A stretch of DNA of 64,000 nt from CAWDLX01 sp046728155 (lineage in GTDB: Bacteria > Actinomycetota > Actinomycetes > Mycobacteriales > Micromonosporaceae): assembly GCA_046728155.1 (NCBI GenBank), contig JBKPDY010000012.1, positions 26,808 to 90,807 of the forward strand, read 5' to 3'. Below are positions 8,696 through 17,130 of this stretch, piece by piece; position 1 is the first letter of the stretch; every line of letters starts with the position of its first letter. The translations under genes and the position numbers were made by a program. A model generated the notes under the pieces. That model saw nothing but the letters and a program-made list of their open reading frames with translations, did no database searches and had not been told where the DNA came from.

Positions 8696-9085
8696 ATGCG
8701 CGTCGCCCTCTTCATCACCTGTCTGGCCGACGCCCTGTTCCCAGCAGTGGGAGTGTCCACCGTGCGGCTCCTCGAAAGGCTGGGTCACGAGGTGGCGTTC
8801 CCCTTTGGACAGACGTGCTGCGGTCAGATGCACATCAACACCGGCTACCTGGGCGCGGCGGTGCCGCTGGTGCGCCATCATGTGGAGGTCTTCGACGGGT
8901 TCGACGCCGTTGTCGTACCGTCCGGCTCGTGCGTGGGCTCCGTCCGCCACCAGCACGCGATGGTGGCCCGGCGGTTCGGTGACGCCCCGCTGGCCGCACG
9001 GGCGGAGACCGTGGCGGCCCACACGTACGAACTGAGCGAGTTCCTCGTGGACGTCCTCGGCGTCGTGGAGGTTGGGGCGTACTTC
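8696..9085 (+). pseudogene. lutA: lutA remnant: N-terminal half of the lactate oxidation subunit
   Basis: The frame begins MRVALFITCLADALFP and matches LutA/YkgE through FGQTCCGQMHINTGY (first CCG iron-sulfur motif) and VVPSGSCVGSVRHQ to about residue 130 (GVVEVGAYF). There it breaks off: the second CCGFGG-type motif and the C-terminal half are missing, and LutB sequence follows directly. Intact LutA is about 240 residues. It cannot bind its full iron-sulfur cofactor and is presumably non-functional. GGTGAG lies four bases before the ATG. The reading frame happens to stay open to 9448 through lutB and lutC sequence. Confidence 0.72.
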
Positions 9086-9335
9086 TGCGGGCCAGGCACA
9101 TCCAGGAGGGCCGGCGACTCGCCCCCGAGCGGATGGCGATGCGGCACACTTGGCCGGGTGATGTCATCACCCCGCCGGTTCCGGGCGGCCACCCGCGCGG
9201 CGCGGCTCGCCCGTCCGCTATGGCGGCGCAAGGGCCGGATCACCACGCTTCCCGGGTCCCGCTGGACGACCGTACGGGGCGCTCCGCTGCCGCCGCCGCA
9301 GACCTTCCACGAATGGTGGCGAGGGAGATACCACC
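9085..9335 (+). pseudogene. lutB: lutB remnant: C-terminal fragment only, frameshifted
   Basis: Directly after the lutA break the sequence encodes LRARHIQEGRRLAPERMAMR in frame 1 and then, after a shift near 9145, RVMSSPRRFRAATRAARLAR, RITTLPG and PPPQTFHEWW in frame 2. These match the last 80 or so residues of LutB. The two 4Fe-4S ferredoxin motifs and the large N-terminal domain are absent. One deletion therefore removed about half of lutA and most of lutB (roughly 1.5 kb by usual gene lengths, inferred), and a separate indel followed. Confidence 0.68.
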
Positions 9336-9935
9336 GCGAAGGAGGAGATCCTCGGTCGGATCCGCGCTGCGCTGGGCCCATCCCGTCGAAGCGACGACGT
9401 ACCGCGCGGCTATCGGCGTTCGGGCGAGCACGTCGCCGGGTCGGCTGACCTACTGGCACCGTTCGTCGAGCGCCTGGAGGACTACAAGGCAACCGTACGT
9501 CCGGCCACAGTGGACACGGTGACCACGGTGCTCGCCGCCGCGGCCGGGGAGAGTGGTCGGATCGTGGTGCCCCGTGGACTGCCGTGGCCGGTCGACGGGG
9601 CCACCGTCGACGAGGGACTGCCCACAATGGAACTGAACCGCTTCGACACCGCGCTGACCACGTGCGCGGCCGCGGCCGCGGAGACGGGAACGATCGTACT
9701 CGACGGGGGCTCCGGCCAGGGGCGACCGGCGGTCAGCCTCATCCCCGACCGGCACATATGTGTGGTCGAGGCGACACAGGTCGTGCAGACGATACCGGAG
9801 CTGCTGGCCCGACTCGACCCACGGCGACCGCTCACGTTCATCAGCGGGCCGTCGGCGACCAGCGACATCGAACTGCAGCGGGTCGAGGGCGTGCACGGGC
9901 CGCGCACGCTCATCGTCGTACTGGTGTCGTCGTGA
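9330..9935 (+). pseudogene. lutC: lutC-like gene without a visible start codon
   Basis: The frame TAKEEILGRIRAALGPS... through GTIVLDGGSGQGRPAVSLIPDRHICVVE to FISGPSATSDIELQRVEGVHGP matches the LUD-domain protein LutC over its full length, including the conserved GPSxTxDIE motif. At the expected initiator position the codon is ACC, and no ATG, GTG or TTG occurs in frame until GTG at 9510 deep inside the domain. It may be untranslated, or started from a non-standard codon. It lies downstream of the lutA/lutB deletion, so its partners are gone in any case. The body shows no stop or frameshift, suggesting recent decay. Confidence 0.68.
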
Positions 9936-10142
9936 CCGCACCGGGATTCACTGAGTGGATGTGGGCTTCGGCTCGCGGCTGGGGAGCCTCAGGTCCGCCA
10001 TAGTGGACTCCGAGTGACACAGCCGCCCGCTAGCCCGCTCGACAGTGGGCACGAACGCGCAATCTTCGATGCACACTTCTTTGACAGTACCCGCGCTGTG
10101 GCGCATGCTTCGCCCAAATGGGCCGCGGAGAAGGAGCCCGTC

Positions 10143-11135
10143 ATGAAACGACTCGGTGCCGCCCTGACCACGCTGTTGCTCGGATCGGCTGTCGTGATCG
10201 CGATTCTGGCCTACGCTCCCGCGGCAGCCGCCTCGTGCGCGACCGCGGGCTGCGCGCCACCGGTGGCCTGCAACACGGGTGCGGGTGGGTGCTGGACCCC
10301 CGCGGTCGGACTTCGCTGGCAGTATCAGCTTCAGGGTTCACACGCCAGCCAGGGCTGCAACTTCGCCAGCACCGGTGGCATCAACGTCGGTATCACGGCC
10401 GTACCCGCAGGCGGCGGTAACCCCGTACATCCGCAGGTGTTCGACATCGACTTCCAGACGGACGGGTTCTGCACGGGCGGTACGATCACCCAGGAGAATG
10501 GCGCCGCTGTCGCCGCGATCCACTCCAACGGGGCGCACGCGATCTGCTATGTCGACGCGGGTACCGCCGAGAGTTTCCGGCCCGACTACCCGAACTATGT
10601 GGCGTTCAACGACCAGACCGGCGGCGCATTGTTCGGCAAGGCGGTTGGCGGTTTCCGAAATGAACGATGGCTGAATATCAACAACAACCTGGGCCAGCGC
10701 GACTTCGTTCTGGGTCAGGTCGGGCAGCGCGTCGACCGTTGCAAGGCCAACGGGTTCGACGCGGTTGAGTTTGACAACGTCGACGCCTATCAGAATAAGA
10801 CCGGCCTGTCGATCAGCTCGGATACGCAGCTGCTCTTCAACACGGCGCTCGCCAACTTAGCCCACAGCAAGGGCCTCACAGTCGCATTGAAGAACGATCT
10901 GGGTCAAGCCAACGAGCTTAAACCGTGGTTCGACTTCGCGATCAACGAGCAGTGCTTCCAGTACCGGGAGTGCGACTACCCGCCACCCGGCTTGGCTGGG
11001 TGGACGGCCGCCGGTAAGGCGGTGTTCAACGTCGAGTACAAGTCGCTCAAGTGCTCACAAGCCGCGACCTTCCTGATCAGCTCCATGCTCAAGACGGTCG
11101 ACCTGTTCGACCTTCCGTGGACTCCGTGTACCTGA
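10143..11135 (+). CDS. Secreted GH114 endo-alpha-1,4-polygalactosaminidase-like glycosidase
   Basis: A signal peptide (MKRLGAALTTLLLGSAVVI... APAAAA, cleavage before SCATAG) leads into a TIM-barrel of the GH114 family: WQYQLQG, FDIDFQTDGF, AICYVDAGTAESFRPDYP, FDAVEFDNVDAY, LTVALKND, FDFAINEQCFQ and VFNVEY follow in the usual order. Acidic residues in DAG, EFDNVD and NEQ are the candidate catalytic groups. Known members hydrolyse alpha-1,4-galactosamine polymers. AAGGAG precedes the ATG; the upstream in-frame extension was rejected because it would bury the signal peptide. It converges, 33 bases apart, on a sugar operon suited to using its products. Confidence 0.82.
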   Translation: MKRLGAALTTLLLGSAVVIAILAYAPAAAASCATAGCAPPVACNTGAGGCWTPAVGLRWQYQLQGSHASQGCNFASTGGINVGITAVPAGGGNPVHPQVFDIDFQTDGFCTGGTITQENGAAVAAIHSNGAHAICYVDAGTAESFRPDYPNYVAFNDQTGGALFGKAVGGFRNERWLNINNNLGQRDFVLGQVGQRVDRCKANGFDAVEFDNVDAYQNKTGLSISSDTQLLFNTALANLAHSKGLTVALKNDLGQANELKPWFDFAINEQCFQYRECDYPPPGLAGWTAAGKAVFNVEYKSLKCSQAATFLISSMLKTVDLFDLPWTPCT

Positions 11136-11168
11136 TCCTCGGCTGAAGCTCGGCGACCCCACCCCAGA

Positions 11169-12218
11169 TCAGAGCCGAAGCAGCCGTCGCGCGTTGTCGC
11201 AGTAGACCTGACGCAGTTTCGCTGCGGGCAGTCCGACGGCGGAGATCTCCCACCGCCCCTGTGGTGGGATCTCGCAGCCGGGTGCGTATGGGAAGCACTC
11301 GTCTTCGGTCTCCAGAAAGCGCCAATAGGTTTGGTAGACCTCTCGACTGGGAGGGAAGCCGTCCGAACCAAAGAGAACCCGGCTGGGAAAGGTCTCGATC
11401 AAACGGCGCGTGGCGCGAGGTTGCCGGCCGAGTTCGCCGAGTCGACCGGCGAGGTCCACATAGAAGTTGGGATATGTGGCGAGGATACGCGCCACCCAGG
11501 CCAGGTCCTCCGCGGCGCAGCCGACGTGCGCACCGATGAACGTCGTGCCGGGCGTCGCGGCGACCACGGCTTCGAGCGCAGCCAACAGCCGGTCGAATGT
11601 CGGGTAGCCCGGGCCGCCGAACCACCAATCAGGGTTCGCAAGCAGCTCCTCGAGCCGCTCATTGTGCCGGTCCAACGGCTCGAAGAACGCGCGCGGGTCA
11701 GCGGTGTGGATGAGCACCGGCAATCCCAATGCGCCGGCCGTCAGGAAGACGTCAGCCAGCCGAGGGTCATCAGGCAGCACTCGTTCACCGCGAGCGTCGA
11801 CGACGCCGAGGCCGAGGTCCTTCCACACCTTCAGCCCACGCGCGCCGGCGGCCCGAGACCTGTGCAGGCTGGTGACGAGGGCCTCGGTCGGCCGCGGTTC
11901 GCGCAGCACGTTCCAGTCGAGATGGCAGAACGTCACGAAGCGATCGGGTCGGATCTTGTCGTAGCGCTCCACGTTGGCCGCCAGCTCGTCATCCCATCGA
12001 CCGTCCAGGTTCACGATGCACGCGACGCCGACCTCGTCCATCAGGTCGAGCAGTGCATCAACATCGGCCACCAGCCACTCGCCGCTGCCCAGCCATCGGC
12101 CAAGATGATTATGGACGTCGATGGCCGGGAAGGCGGGCCGGGCCACCGTCGTTTCGCGCCGGCGGATCGCGGGAACCGGGGCGTAGCGGTGCAGCGGAAG
12201 TTCGCGGAGTTGGTTCAC
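11169..12218 (-). CDS. Metal-dependent amidohydrolase (amidohydrolase 2 type)
   Basis: This is a TIM-barrel hydrolase with the N-terminal metal motif IDVHNHLGRW (HxH), a second-strand VLIHTAD, FIGAHVGC and a C-terminal catalytic-Asp motif VLFGSDGFPPSREVYQ. The family includes decarboxylases and lactonases as well as amide hydrolases, so the reaction is open; a sugar-acid lactone or acyl group would fit the operon. The GTG start overlaps the stop of the upstream kinase as GTGA. It is the last gene of the sugar operon; the longer open frame upstream is antisense to nothing and lies inside the kinase. Confidence 0.8.
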   Translation of the reverse strand: MNQLRELPLHRYAPVPAIRRRETTVARPAFPAIDVHNHLGRWLGSGEWLVADVDALLDLMDEVGVACIVNLDGRWDDELAANVERYDKIRPDRFVTFCHLDWNVLREPRPTEALVTSLHRSRAAGARGLKVWKDLGLGVVDARGERVLPDDPRLADVFLTAGALGLPVLIHTADPRAFFEPLDRHNERLEELLANPDWWFGGPGYPTFDRLLAALEAVVAATPGTTFIGAHVGCAAEDLAWVARILATYPNFYVDLAGRLGELGRQPRATRRLIETFPSRVLFGSDGFPPSREVYQTYWRFLETEDECFPYAPGCEIPPQGRWEISAVGLPAAKLRQVYCDNARRLLRL

Positions 12219-13156
12219 GGGGCCATCGCCGCCGTCGCCGCCATCGCCTCGCCCAGGGTCGGCTGGCCGGCGGTACCTCCGGCGGCCAGCGTCGAGAGCG
12301 AGCCGCAGGCCGTGGCGAGGCGGAGGGCTCCGACGTCGCCCAGGCCAGACAGGAGACCGGCGATGAAGCCGGCGTTGAAGCTGTCCCCGGCCCCGACCGT
12401 GTCCACCGGCTCCACCGGCAGGCCTGGCACGCTCACGGCGCGCCCATCGCGCCATGCCCAACCGCCATTCGCGCCACGCTTCACCACCGGCAGTCGCGAC
12501 ATCGTCGCAAGCCGCCGGCAGGCTTCGGCGAGGTCGCCAGGTTCGCACCCGACAAGGGCGATGGCCTCCTCCTCGTTCGGCAGGATCACATCCGTGTGAG
12601 CGATGGAGTTCCGCACCGCGGAGTCCCAGGCGCCGGAAGGGTCGTCGTTGGTGTCCATCGACGTGCCGATCCCGGCCTCTCGCAGGGCCGCGAACCATGC
12701 CGGCAGGGTGGCGGTCAGTCGTGGCTGAAGGAAATACGAGCTCACATGCACATGGCGCGCGGTGGCAACGAGATCATGATCGAGGTCGTCGAGGCTCGAG
12801 AACGGAAGGCAACCGGGAGCAGTGAGAATCGATCGGTCGACGCCGTCGACCAGCACCACCGTGAGCGCGGTCGGGTGCTCGTGATCGACCACGCATGCGC
12901 GCACGTCAACGCCTCGGCGTGCCATCGCGGCGAGGGCGAAGTCACCAGCTGCGTCCGCCCCGACCCGGCCGACGAATGCCGTACGCAGGCCGAGGCGCGC
13001 GGCGCCGCACGCGGTGATCGCCCCGGAACCGCCGAGCACGAGGTCACCGGAGTCGACGAGCCGCTCGCGTTGACCGTACGGCAGCAGGCGCGGCGCCCCG
13101 CGCACCACGACATCGGGGTTGGCGTCGCCGACCACCACGAGGTCGAATCCAGACAC
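12215..13156 (-). CDS. PfkB-family carbohydrate kinase
   Basis: A 313-residue ribokinase-type enzyme. It shows the N-terminal VVVGDANPDVVV strand, the substrate motif VLGGSGAITACGAARLG, and the C-terminal PfkB signature DTVGAGDSFNAGFIAGLL with the catalytic Asp of GAGD. It transfers ATP gamma-phosphate to a sugar or nucleoside hydroxyl; the substrate cannot be read from sequence. It sits between GH4 and the amidohydrolase in the operon, with a 4-base overlap downstream, and is one of two PfkB kinases there. Because the other resembles tagatose-6-phosphate kinase, this one may phosphorylate the incoming free sugar. Confidence 0.86.
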   Translation of the reverse strand: MSGFDLVVVGDANPDVVVRGAPRLLPYGQRERLVDSGDLVLGGSGAITACGAARLGLRTAFVGRVGADAAGDFALAAMARRGVDVRACVVDHEHPTALTVVLVDGVDRSILTAPGCLPFSSLDDLDHDLVATARHVHVSSYFLQPRLTATLPAWFAALREAGIGTSMDTNDDPSGAWDSAVRNSIAHTDVILPNEEEAIALVGCEPGDLAEACRRLATMSRLPVVKRGANGGWAWRDGRAVSVPGLPVEPVDTVGAGDSFNAGFIAGLLSGLGDVGALRLATACGSLSTLAAGGTAGQPTLGEAMAATAAMAP

Positions 13157-13162
13157 GTCTTC

Positions 13163-14473
13163 CTATCTCAGCGAAACGGTCGTACGAAGGGGCTCGGGCA
13201 GCAGGTTCCCGTGCGCGCCGACGAGATCATTGCAGAGATCCCAGATGGCGTCGACCGTCAGCGACGCGGCTGTATTCGGGTCGACCATGGCTGCTTGGCG
13301 GATGAGCAGCGGGTCACCCCGAACGGCCGCGGCGACGGTCAGCTGGCCAACGCTCACGTAGGGCCGATTGACGGCGACGCACTGGGGTGGCAGATCGGCG
13401 ACGACGTGTGGCACCACAGTGGACGGTCCCACGGTGGCCGGAACCTCGACCGCGAATCCGGCCGGCAGGTTTGGGATCAGTCCGTTGTTCGCGACGTTGA
13501 CGATGATCTCGGTCGGCGTTCCGGTCTCCAGGCTGTAGATGATCTGGGGGGCGTACTCGGTAACCTCGGTCTCGAGCGGCAGATCCTCACCACCCAACGC
13601 CATGGCGCGCATCGCCGCGTACTCGGCCAGGTTCTGCTCGCTGACGCGCAGATAGTCGCCGACCGGAATCCGCAGCCGTCCGATCTCCGTTTCGTTGTGG
13701 AGGTACCATGGGACGTACTCCGCCGAGTGCTCGCTCGTCTCCGTCGGGTAGTACCCAAGGCGGCGGTACATGTCGACCCGGACCCGGCGTCGAAGGTTGG
13801 GATCCGCCGCGATGGCCCGGTCGAGCGCCGGGTAGAGGTCGACACCGCCCAGCTCCCAGCGAAGGATCCATGCCTGATGGTTCACGCCCGCGCTGTGATA
13901 TGTGACCTCGTCGATCGGCACGGCGACGATGTCGCAGAGTCCCCGTACGGTCCAGTAGACCGAGTGGCACAGCCCAAGAACCTTCAGCTGCGGGACGATC
14001 TCGGCGAGATAGGTGACGTTCATCGCCATCGGGTTCGTGTAGTTCAAGAGCCAGGCATCCGGGCAGAGTTCCGTCATGTCGTCGGCGATGCCCGCGAGCA
14101 CGGGGAATGTACGGAGCGCCCGGAAGATGCCACCGACGCCGATGGTGTCGGCGATGGTCTGGCGGAGGCCGTAGCGGGCCGGGATGTCAAAGTCGCGCCG
14201 GGTCGCCGCGTAGCCGCCGACCTGGATCGCGTTGATGACGTAGGCCGCTCCCGCGAGCGCGGCCCGCCGATCCGCCGACGCGACGATCTCAGGTTTGGCC
14301 CCGACCTGGTGGGCGATCCGGCGGGCGATGGCCTCGGCGGTATCGAGCCGCTCCGGGTCGATGTCGTGCAGAACGATCCGCACTCCGGCGAGTTCCGGGA
14401 ACCCGAGAATCCCCGTCAACAGCTCGCGGGTGAACTCGACGCTACCGGCGCCCAACAACGTGATCGAGACCAT
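13163..14473 (-). CDS. GH4 family glycosidase (MelA-like alpha-glycosidase)
   Basis: GH4 enzymes use NAD+ and Mn2+ in an oxidative elimination mechanism. The sequence has the Rossmann start ISLLGAGSVEFT-like (ITLLGAGSVEFTRELL), HDIDPERLDTA, the substrate motif LLNYTNPMAMN, the metal Cys motif GLCHSV and the metal His motif GVNHQAW, all in order. At 436 residues it matches alpha-galactosidase/alpha-glucosidase members rather than phospho-beta-glucosidases. It overlaps the aldolase gene by 32 bases, implying coupling. It probably cleaves short alpha-linked oligosaccharides after import; anomer and sugar are inferred from family and context. Confidence 0.87.
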   Translation of the reverse strand: MVSITLLGAGSVEFTRELLTGILGFPELAGVRIVLHDIDPERLDTAEAIARRIAHQVGAKPEIVASADRRAALAGAAYVINAIQVGGYAATRRDFDIPARYGLRQTIADTIGVGGIFRALRTFPVLAGIADDMTELCPDAWLLNYTNPMAMNVTYLAEIVPQLKVLGLCHSVYWTVRGLCDIVAVPIDEVTYHSAGVNHQAWILRWELGGVDLYPALDRAIAADPNLRRRVRVDMYRRLGYYPTETSEHSAEYVPWYLHNETEIGRLRIPVGDYLRVSEQNLAEYAAMRAMALGGEDLPLETEVTEYAPQIIYSLETGTPTEIIVNVANNGLIPNLPAGFAVEVPATVGPSTVVPHVVADLPPQCVAVNRPYVSVGQLTVAAAVRGDPLLIRQAAMVDPNTAASLTVDAIWDLCNDLVGAHGNLLPEPLRTTVSLR

Positions 14474-15353
14474 CGGGGCTCACCTCCTGCTCGATCCGAG
14501 TCCGCCCCGGGCCGAGCAGGCTCAGGAAATGCGCCGCGGTGGTCGCCATGGCATCGCGTCCCGGCCCGGCGTATCGCCGGGGATCCACAATGGTCGGATC
14601 TGAGTCGAGAACGCCCCGGATGGCAGCGGTGTAGGCGGTGTTGAGTGCGGTTCCAATATTGACTTTGACGATGCCGCCAGCCACGGCTCGGCATAACTCG
14701 GCGTCGCCGACACCGGAGGAGCCGTGCAGCACCAGCGGTACTGCCACCGATTCGCGCAGCGCCCTGAGAAGGTCGTGGTCGAGGCCGGCGTCGCGGGTGA
14801 CCATCTTGTGCGAGGAGCCGATCGCGACGGCAAGCGCGTCGACCCCGGTCGACTGAAGGAATGTCGCGGCCTGCGCCGGGTCGGTGCGCGCACCGGCCGC
14901 GTGCGCCGAGACGGCGCGGCCGTCCTTGCCGCCGACCGTGCCCAGCTCACTCTCGATCCAGAGTCCGTGAGCGTGGGCGAAGTCGGCCGCATCAGCGCTC
15001 GCGGCGGCGTTGTCGGCGTACGGCCGGCTCGACGCGTCGAACATCACCGAGCTGAAGCCGCAGCCCGGCGCCTGCTGCAGCAGATCGGTGGACTCGACGT
15101 GGTCGAGGTGGATCGCCACCGCGATGACGGACTCGGCAGCGATGGCGCGCAGTGCGGCGGCCAGCGGACGCACTCGGCCGTGATGGAAGCGAACCGCGTT
15201 CTCGCTCACCTGCAGGATCACCGGCTCACCGACCCGCTCGGCACCCTCGACAATGGCTTCGGCGTGCTCGAGGGAGATCACGTTGAAGGCGACCACGCCA
15301 TGACCGTGCTTCACCGCCCGGTCGACGAGGTCCGCGGTGCGTGCGTTGGTCAT
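14442..15353 (-). CDS. Class II ketose-bisphosphate aldolase (tagatose/fructose-bisphosphate type)
   Basis: The product has the class II aldolase zinc ligands in IAVAIHLDHVE, ESELGTVGG, AIGSSHKM and VLHGSSGV, and the phosphate loop KVNIGTALN. Length (303 residues) fits the GatY/KbaY/FbaA group. Such enzymes split tagatose-1,6- or fructose-1,6-bisphosphate to two triose phosphates. The gene touches the upstream 1-phosphofructokinase-like gene (stop and start share one base) and overlaps GH4 downstream, so the trio is translated as a unit. Tagatose specificity is inferred from the neighbouring kinase and isomerase. Confidence 0.86.
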   Translation of the reverse strand: MTNARTADLVDRAVKHGHGVVAFNVISLEHAEAIVEGAERVGEPVILQVSENAVRFHHGRVRPLAAALRAIAAESVIAVAIHLDHVESTDLLQQAPGCGFSSVMFDASSRPYADNAAASADAADFAHAHGLWIESELGTVGGKDGRAVSAHAAGARTDPAQAATFLQSTGVDALAVAIGSSHKMVTRDAGLDHDLLRALRESVAVPLVLHGSSGVGDAELCRAVAGGIVKVNIGTALNTAYTAAIRGVLDSDPTIVDPRRYAGPGRDAMATTAAHFLSLLGPGRTRIEQEVSPDGLDHVVGRR

Positions 15354-16276
15354 CAGATCTCCTCCACCACGACGCTGGCGCGCAGGCCCCGCGCACGGTC
15401 AGGATCGATCGTTCCGGCTGTCGTCGTGGCGGCGGCCGCGGCCGAGTACGCCACCGCATCCACGATCAGCTCCGCCCACGGTCGCGCCTGCAGCAACCCC
15501 AGGGCGAGCGCGGCCGCACAGGCGTCGCCGGCGCCGGTCGGGTTACCGACGACCCTCTCAGGCAGCTTCGCGCGCCACTCCCCATCCACTGTGGACGCGA
15601 CCATGCCGTCGGCGTCAAGGGTGGCAACGACGGCGGTGTTCAGACAACGACGCAGCAGGCGCGCGGCCTTCACCGCATCATACGGATTGGACACGTCGTG
15701 GCCGGTGGCCAAGCTGAGCTCGGTCCGATTGGGCTTCACGACCTCCGGACCGGCCCGAACGGCAGCCTGGAGTGCCACGCCATCGGCGTCGACGACCACC
15801 TTCGCTCCGGCCGCCCTCGCCATCGTCGTCAGCTGCGCATACGCGTCGTCGGGCACGCCCGGAGGCAGGCTTCCGGAGAGCACGACGACGCTGGAGGCGC
15901 TGAGCAGATCGGTGTACGTGGATCGGAATGCCCGCCATTCGGCGTCGCTGACCGTCGGCCCAGCCTCCCAGAATCCGGTGGCGGCCGTCGAGTCGACCAC
16001 GACGACGGTGCGGCGTGACTCGGCCGCGATAGGTACGAACGACGCCTGCACGTCGGAGTCGGTCAAGGCCGCGACGATCTGCTGTCCGGTTGATCCGCCG
16101 ATGAGGCCGGTTGCCCGCGCCCGGGCGCCGAGTGCGCCCAGTACGCGCGCCACGTTGACGCCTTTGCCGCCGGGGCAGATTTCGACCTCCCGGACCCGAT
16201 GCGTCGTGCCGGGTACCACCGCGTCGACGCGATAGGTGACATCGAGCGCCGGATTGAGCGTGACGGTAAGGATCAT
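15353..16276 (-). CDS. 1-phosphofructokinase/tagatose-6-phosphate kinase family hexose kinase
   Basis: This belongs to the FruK/LacC/PfkB-1 branch: it opens MILTVTLNPALDVTY, carries CPGGKGVNVARVLGALG and LSGSLPPGVP, and ends with the NPTGAGDACAAALALG catalytic motif. It phosphorylates a ketohexose phosphate to the bisphosphate used by the adjacent aldolase. The inner ATG was chosen: it overlaps the permease stop as ATGA and has AAGAG upstream. In the operon context tagatose-6-phosphate is the likeliest substrate, with fructose-1-phosphate as the alternative. Confidence 0.86.
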   Translation of the reverse strand: MILTVTLNPALDVTYRVDAVVPGTTHRVREVEICPGGKGVNVARVLGALGARARATGLIGGSTGQQIVAALTDSDVQASFVPIAAESRRTVVVVDSTAATGFWEAGPTVSDAEWRAFRSTYTDLLSASSVVVLSGSLPPGVPDDAYAQLTTMARAAGAKVVVDADGVALQAAVRAGPEVVKPNRTELSLATGHDVSNPYDAVKAARLLRRCLNTAVVATLDADGMVASTVDGEWRAKLPERVVGNPTGAGDACAAALALGLLQARPWAELIVDAVAYSAAAAATTTAGTIDPDRARGLRASVVVEEI

Positions 16277-17130
16277 CTCTTGACACCTGTGAATGACATC
16301 GACGCGACGAACCACCGTTGGGCGAAGACGAAACCGGCGATCAGCGGCAACGTGGCGACCACGTTACCGGCCATAAGGAGCTCGAACTCGGTTCGTCGGG
16401 TGCCCTGGAACGTGGTGAGCCCGACCTGCAGCGTATAGGCGTTTTCGTCACTGATCGCCACGAGCGGCCAGATCAGGTCGTTCCACGATCCGAGCAGCGT
16501 AAAGATGGCCAGCGTCGCTAGCGCCGGCTTCGCCAAGGGCAGCACGATGCGCAGAAACGTCCCGAGACTGCCACAACCGTCCAATGTGGCCGCCTCCTCC
16601 AACTCCTTCGGCAGCGACAGGAAGAACTGCCGCATGAGGAAGATACCGAAGGCCGATGCGAGCCACGGCACGAAAGCCGCCGCCAGCGTGTCGACGATAC
16701 CGATTCGACTGAACATGAGAAACGTCGGGATCATTAGCAGCTGGGTCGGCACCATGACCGTGGCCACGATGGCGAAGAAGCCGAAGGTGCGCCCGGGGAA
16801 GCTCAGTCGCGCGAAGCCGTAACCGGCGAGGGAGCACAGAACGAGGTGACCGATTATGGAGACAGTGGCGACGATGACCGTGTTCAGGAACCAGCGGAGA
16901 ATATGCGACTCCTGAAACAATCCGACGTAGCCGTTCAGCGTCAGAGTCGTTGGAATGAGCCGCGGGGGAAACCGGTTGATGTCCGACGCCGTCATGAACG
17001 ACGTGACGACCATCTGCACCAGTGGCAGAACGAAGACCAGCGCGAGCGGCATCAGAAGCAGGTGCCATGCGCTGAACGGCATCCGGCGCGGTCGTTTCGC
17101 CACCCGCTGCCGTGCGACGGCGAGAGTCAT
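16273..17130 (-). CDS. Sugar ABC transporter permease, MalG type
   Basis: The 285-residue inner-membrane protein has six predicted helices and the MalG-type EAA loop EELEEAATLDGCGSLGTFLRIVLPLAKPA that docks on the ATPase. It starts at an ATG sharing one base with the upstream permease stop and ends in an ATGA overlap with the kinase. With the MalF-type permease and the lipoprotein it makes a CUT1 importer. No ATPase gene is in the operon, as is common in actinomycetes, where a shared MsiK-like ATPase serves several importers. Confidence 0.9.
   Translation of the reverse strand: MTLAVARQRVAKRPRRMPFSAWHLLLMPLALVFVLPLVQMVVTSFMTASDINRFPPRLIPTTLTLNGYVGLFQESHILRWFLNTVIVATVSIIGHLVLCSLAGYGFARLSFPGRTFGFFAIVATVMVPTQLLMIPTFLMFSRIGIVDTLAAAFVPWLASAFGIFLMRQFFLSLPKELEEAATLDGCGSLGTFLRIVLPLAKPALATLAIFTLLGSWNDLIWPLVAISDENAYTLQVGLTTFQGTRRTEFELLMAGNVVATLPLIAGFVFAQRWFVASMSFTGVKR

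Noticed and set aside
8687..9448. The 253-codon frame as one intact protein
   Set aside because: Its first half is LutA, its middle LutB and its last part out-of-frame LutC. It is an accidental fusion created by a deletion, so it is described as remnants.
12053..14644. An 863-codon open frame on the plus strand across the sugar operon
   Set aside because: It is antisense to the GH4, kinase and amidohydrolase genes, whose motifs are complete. Long antisense frames arise from third-position G+C in this genome. The translation is Arg/Gly-rich with no domain.
14724..16235. A 503-codon plus-strand frame over the aldolase and kinase genes
   Set aside because: Same composition effect; no motif, and both strands cannot be coding for the aldolase/kinase signatures.
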